DNA of 18,783 nucleotides from Phenylobacterium sp. CCH9-H3 (GTDB lineage Bacteria; Pseudomonadota; Alphaproteobacteria; Caulobacterales; Caulobacteraceae), in contig NZ_LSJI01000047.1 in NCBI RefSeq assembly GCF_001557235.1, positions 1-18,783 of the forward strand. The letters are read 5' to 3'. Both the position numbers and the translations under genes were made by a program. Within the stretch, counting starts at the first letter, position 1. Each line of letters opens with the position of its first letter. The notes under the pieces are model-generated. The model did no database searches, was not told the DNA's origin, and worked only from the letters and a program-made list of their open reading frames with translations. This document shows, piece by piece, positions 16,558-18,783 of this stretch.

Positions 16558-18289
16558 AGGCGACCGCCTGCGCAGGCCGCACGGTCGCGCGGCCGCCGTC
16601 CAGGGTGATGACGACGTCGGCCATCTGGGCCAGCGCCGGCTTGTGGGTGATCACGACGATGGTGGCGTCGGGAAGGGCCCGACGCAGGCCTTGGGTCACC
16701 AGCTGCTCGGTTTCCCCGTCCAACGCGGAGGTCGGCTCGTCGAGGATGATCAGGCTGGGCCTGCGCAGGAGCGCCCGGGCCAGCGCCACCCGCTGGCGCT
16801 CGCCCGCCGACAAGGCCAGACCGCGCTCGCCGGTCCGCGTGGCCATCCCTTCCGGCAGCCGCGCCAGCAGGTCGGCTAGGCCGGCCTGGCTGGCCGCCGC
16901 CTCGATCTGCTCCGCGCTCGCCCCCGGCAAGGCGAAGGCGATGTTGGCGGCGACGGTGTCGTTGAAGAGGTAAGGCGACTGGTCGACCAGCATGACCTCG
17001 CGGCGCAGGTCGGCTAGCCTGAAGTCGCGGATGTCGCGACCGTCCACAAGTATGCGGCCGGCCTCGGGCTCGAGGTAGCGGACCATGAGGTCGGCCAGAG
17101 TGGATTTGCCCACCCCGCTAGGGCCCAGGACGGCGCAGAAGCTGCCCTGGGGAATGTCCAGATCGACGTCGACCAGCACCTGATGGCGGTCGTAGCGCAT
17201 GGAGACGCCTTCGAAGCGGACCCCTCGCCGCACACGGTCGAGGGCGGCGGCGTCCGGCTTTTCGGTCACCTCGGGCGGCGTGTCGAACAGCTCGAAGATC
17301 CGCGCCAGGGACACCCGCGCCGAGGCCAAACCCGACGTCAGGCCCATCAGGGTCTGGATCGGGGCGAAGAGCCGGCCCTGGTAGGTCATGAAGGCCACCA
17401 GCGTGCCGATGGTCATGCGCCCGTCGATGATCATCGCGCCGCCATAGAGGATCACCGCCGACGTCGACGCCGTCAGCAGCGCGCCGGGCAACGCGCCGGC
17501 CATGAACGAGGCGATCTGCATGCGCAGCATCGCCCGCACGAAGGCGTTGTTGCTCCGCTCGAAACGTCGCACCTCGTGCTCGCCGGCGCCCAGGGACGCG
17601 ACGACCCGCATGCCCATCACGGTGTCGACGAGGAAGCTGCCTAGGTCGGCGCCGCGCTCGCGCATCTCGCGGGTGATGAGCGTCAGCTTCTGCTGGTAGT
17701 GCAGGAAGATCAGTACGCAGGCGGGGATGAGCACCACGCCGACCAGGAACAGCCGCCAGTCGAGCCAGACCATCAGCGCGATGCTGCCGACCAGCATCAG
17801 GACATTGCTGAGCACCGAAAGCAGCGTATCGGCGGTCACGCGCTGGACGTCGCTGACGTCGCTGTTCAGGCGCGACATGAGGTCGCCGAGCCGGAAGCCG
17901 CCGTAGAAGCGCGGCGACAGCGTCTGCAGATGCCGCAGGAGCGCGGCGCGGATGTCGAACAGCATCGCCGCCGACGCCGACACGTAGCGGTAGCTGGCCA
18001 AGATGTTGACCGCGTAGCCCACGACGCTGAGCGCGACCATCAGCAGGGCGATCTCGATCAGCGCGTCCATGTCGCGGCGCAGCAGCGCCTTGTCGATCAG
18101 GAGCTTGGACAGATACGGCTGCGCCAGGCTGAGCGCGGTGCCGAGCAAGCTGATGACGAGCACGAACACCAGCGGCCGCAGATAAGGCCGCAGGAAGGGC
18201 AATAGCCGGCCATAGGTCCGCCAGCTCGCCACGGACGGGGGGGCCGCCGGTGCGCCTGGCGTGGGCGGCATGGGCGATTGCGCGTTCAA
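16550..18289 (-). CDS. qhpF: ABC exporter (membrane-ATPase fusion), QhpF-type
   Basis: A 579-residue half-transporter with one membrane domain (residues ~25-325, six helices, e.g. PLVFVLVISLLGTALSL and FLVGVVLIPACVLIFL) followed by an ATPase domain: Walker A GPSGVGKST (389-397), Q-loop VDQSPY, signature LSAGERQ (493-499), Walker B LIILDEP (513-519) and H-loop His549. It should work as a homodimer in the inner membrane. There is no N-terminal C39 peptidase domain; the separate protease downstream replaces it. The start is TTG 18289 with GGGAGG 7 nt upstream and a TTGA overlap with the preceding stop; an ATG at 18271 is possible. Context points to QhpF, the exporter tied to maturation of the amine dehydrogenase gamma subunit. 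Without context it resembles MsbA- or bacteriocin-type exporters. Confidence 0.78.
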   Translation of the reverse strand: MNAQSPMPPTPGAPAAPPSVASWRTYGRLLPFLRPYLRPLVFVLVISLLGTALSLAQPYLSKLLIDKALLRRDMDALIEIALLMVALSVVGYAVNILASYRYVSASAAMLFDIRAALLRHLQTLSPRFYGGFRLGDLMSRLNSDVSDVQRVTADTLLSVLSNVLMLVGSIALMVWLDWRLFLVGVVLIPACVLIFLHYQQKLTLITREMRERGADLGSFLVDTVMGMRVVASLGAGEHEVRRFERSNNAFVRAMLRMQIASFMAGALPGALLTASTSAVILYGGAMIIDGRMTIGTLVAFMTYQGRLFAPIQTLMGLTSGLASARVSLARIFELFDTPPEVTEKPDAAALDRVRRGVRFEGVSMRYDRHQVLVDVDLDIPQGSFCAVLGPSGVGKSTLADLMVRYLEPEAGRILVDGRDIRDFRLADLRREVMLVDQSPYLFNDTVAANIAFALPGASAEQIEAAASQAGLADLLARLPEGMATRTGERGLALSAGERQRVALARALLRRPSLIILDEPTSALDGETEQLVTQGLRRALPDATIVVITHKPALAQMADVVITLDGGRATVRPAQAVACG

Positions 18290-18783
18290 GCGGCGGCCTC
18301 CCGCGCCACCAGGCGGAAGTCGTGCAGTTCGAAGCGCGGCTCAGGCGTCCGCGCCAGGCGCGCCGTGCACCAGTCGAACCCTTCGGCGAGGCCCGTCAAC
18401 TGCGCCCGCCACCAGGCGCCGTCGCCGCCGCTCGCATAGAACTGCGCGCAGAGCCGCAGGTGCCGGCGTATGGCGGCCACCATCATCGACTCGAAGTGGA
18501 CGCGCAGCGCGACGGGGTCGCCGCCCTCGCCGATCGCGCCGATGACGGCGCTGGCGAGGATAGCCTCCCGCACGGACTGGGCCGTGCCGTCGCCGCAGAT
18601 CGGGTCGAAGGCGATCGCCGCCGAACCGCAGGCCAGCCAGTCCGGGCCCTGCAGGCTGGTGAGCATCCGCGGGCTGGTCTCGAAGCCGGCCGAGATCCTG
18701 CCAACGCCCTCGATACGCGGCGCGACGCGCCGGCTCCGGCACGAGGCGGACCTGGGCGGCCACTGCGGTGCGCGAGCCGAAGC
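18286..18783 (-). CDS. qhpG: FAD-dependent monooxygenase, QhpG-type (C-terminal 165 residues; N-terminus off the window)
   Basis: Only the C-terminal part lies in the window; the start and the N-terminal FAD-binding GxGxxG motif are beyond the right edge. The visible segment contains DWLACGSAAIAFDPICGDGT, the second FAD-contacting motif of the tryptophan-halogenase/LodB class of flavoproteins (usually GDAAxxxDPxxxxG), here with CGSAA in place of GDAA. A helical C-terminal region follows (RVHFESMMVAAIRRHLRLCA). QhpG hydroxylates a tryptophan of the gamma subunit QhpC during cysteine tryptophylquinone formation (established for Paracoccus/Pseudomonas systems). Assignment to QhpG rests mainly on gene order with the ABC exporter and the protease. 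Its stop overlaps the next start by 4 nt (TTGA). Confidence 0.65.
   Translation of the reverse strand, partial: ASARAPQWPPRSASCRSRRVAPRIEGVGRISAGFETSPRMLTSLQGPDWLACGSAAIAFDPICGDGTAQSVREAILASAVIGAIGEGGDPVALRVHFESMMVAAIRRHLRLCAQFYASGGDGAWWRAQLTGLAEGFDWCTARLARTPEPRFELHDFRLVAREAAA

Noticed and set aside
16550..18289. MsbA-type lipid A exporter
   Set aside because: The domain order is the same, but the overlapping genes on both sides tie it to a peptide maturation operon; msbA would normally sit with lpxK or stand alone.

Overview
The window is GC-rich and has the codon use, TonB-dependent receptors (TBDRs) and GANTC sites typical of an alphaproteobacterium, most likely a member of the Caulobacterales such as Phenylobacterium or Caulobacter. 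That placement is an inference from gene content and style, not a measured phylogeny. I see no rRNA, tRNA, CRISPR array, transposase or integrase.

Layout, left to right. Positions 1-3230 are housekeeping: a truncated exported Arg/Gly/Asp-rich protein (-), a DUF924 protein (+), a small exported two-cysteine protein (-), and then the nucleotide operon thyA / MazG-like pyrophosphohydrolase / folA (+). Positions 3285-10196 look like an uptake and oxidation locus for hydrophobic compounds: a TBDR (-), an SMP-30/gluconolactonase-like lactonase (+), an Old Yellow Enzyme flavin oxidoreductase (-), a GFA-type zinc protein (-) and a CYP153-type cytochrome P450 (+), the family of alkane and fatty-acid terminal hydroxylases. 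Both divergent promoter regions in this block carry TGACG/CGTCA palindromes and may share a regulator. Positions 10324-12304 hold an alpha/beta-hydrolase-fold protein, a secreted CHRD-domain protein, a palindromic 9-nt repeat element and a secreted hypothetical protein. A second TBDR with a clear terminator follows (12504-14990), then a small HTH regulator and a DUF2200 protein.

The most notable system is at the right end on the minus strand. Three translationally coupled genes, in transcription order, encode a flavoprotein monooxygenase C-terminus (cut by the window edge), a peptide-exporter-type ABC transporter and a cytosolic subtilisin-like protease. This set matches the known maturation genes qhpG, qhpF and qhpE of quinohemoprotein amine dehydrogenase (QHNDH). 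Its small gamma subunit QhpC is treated like a RiPP: it is cross-linked by a radical SAM enzyme, its Trp is hydroxylated by QhpG, its leader is cut by QhpE, and it is exported through QhpF to become the cysteine tryptophylquinone subunit of a periplasmic amine dehydrogenase. The structural genes and the radical SAM gene are not in the window. If they exist, they should lie beyond position 18783.
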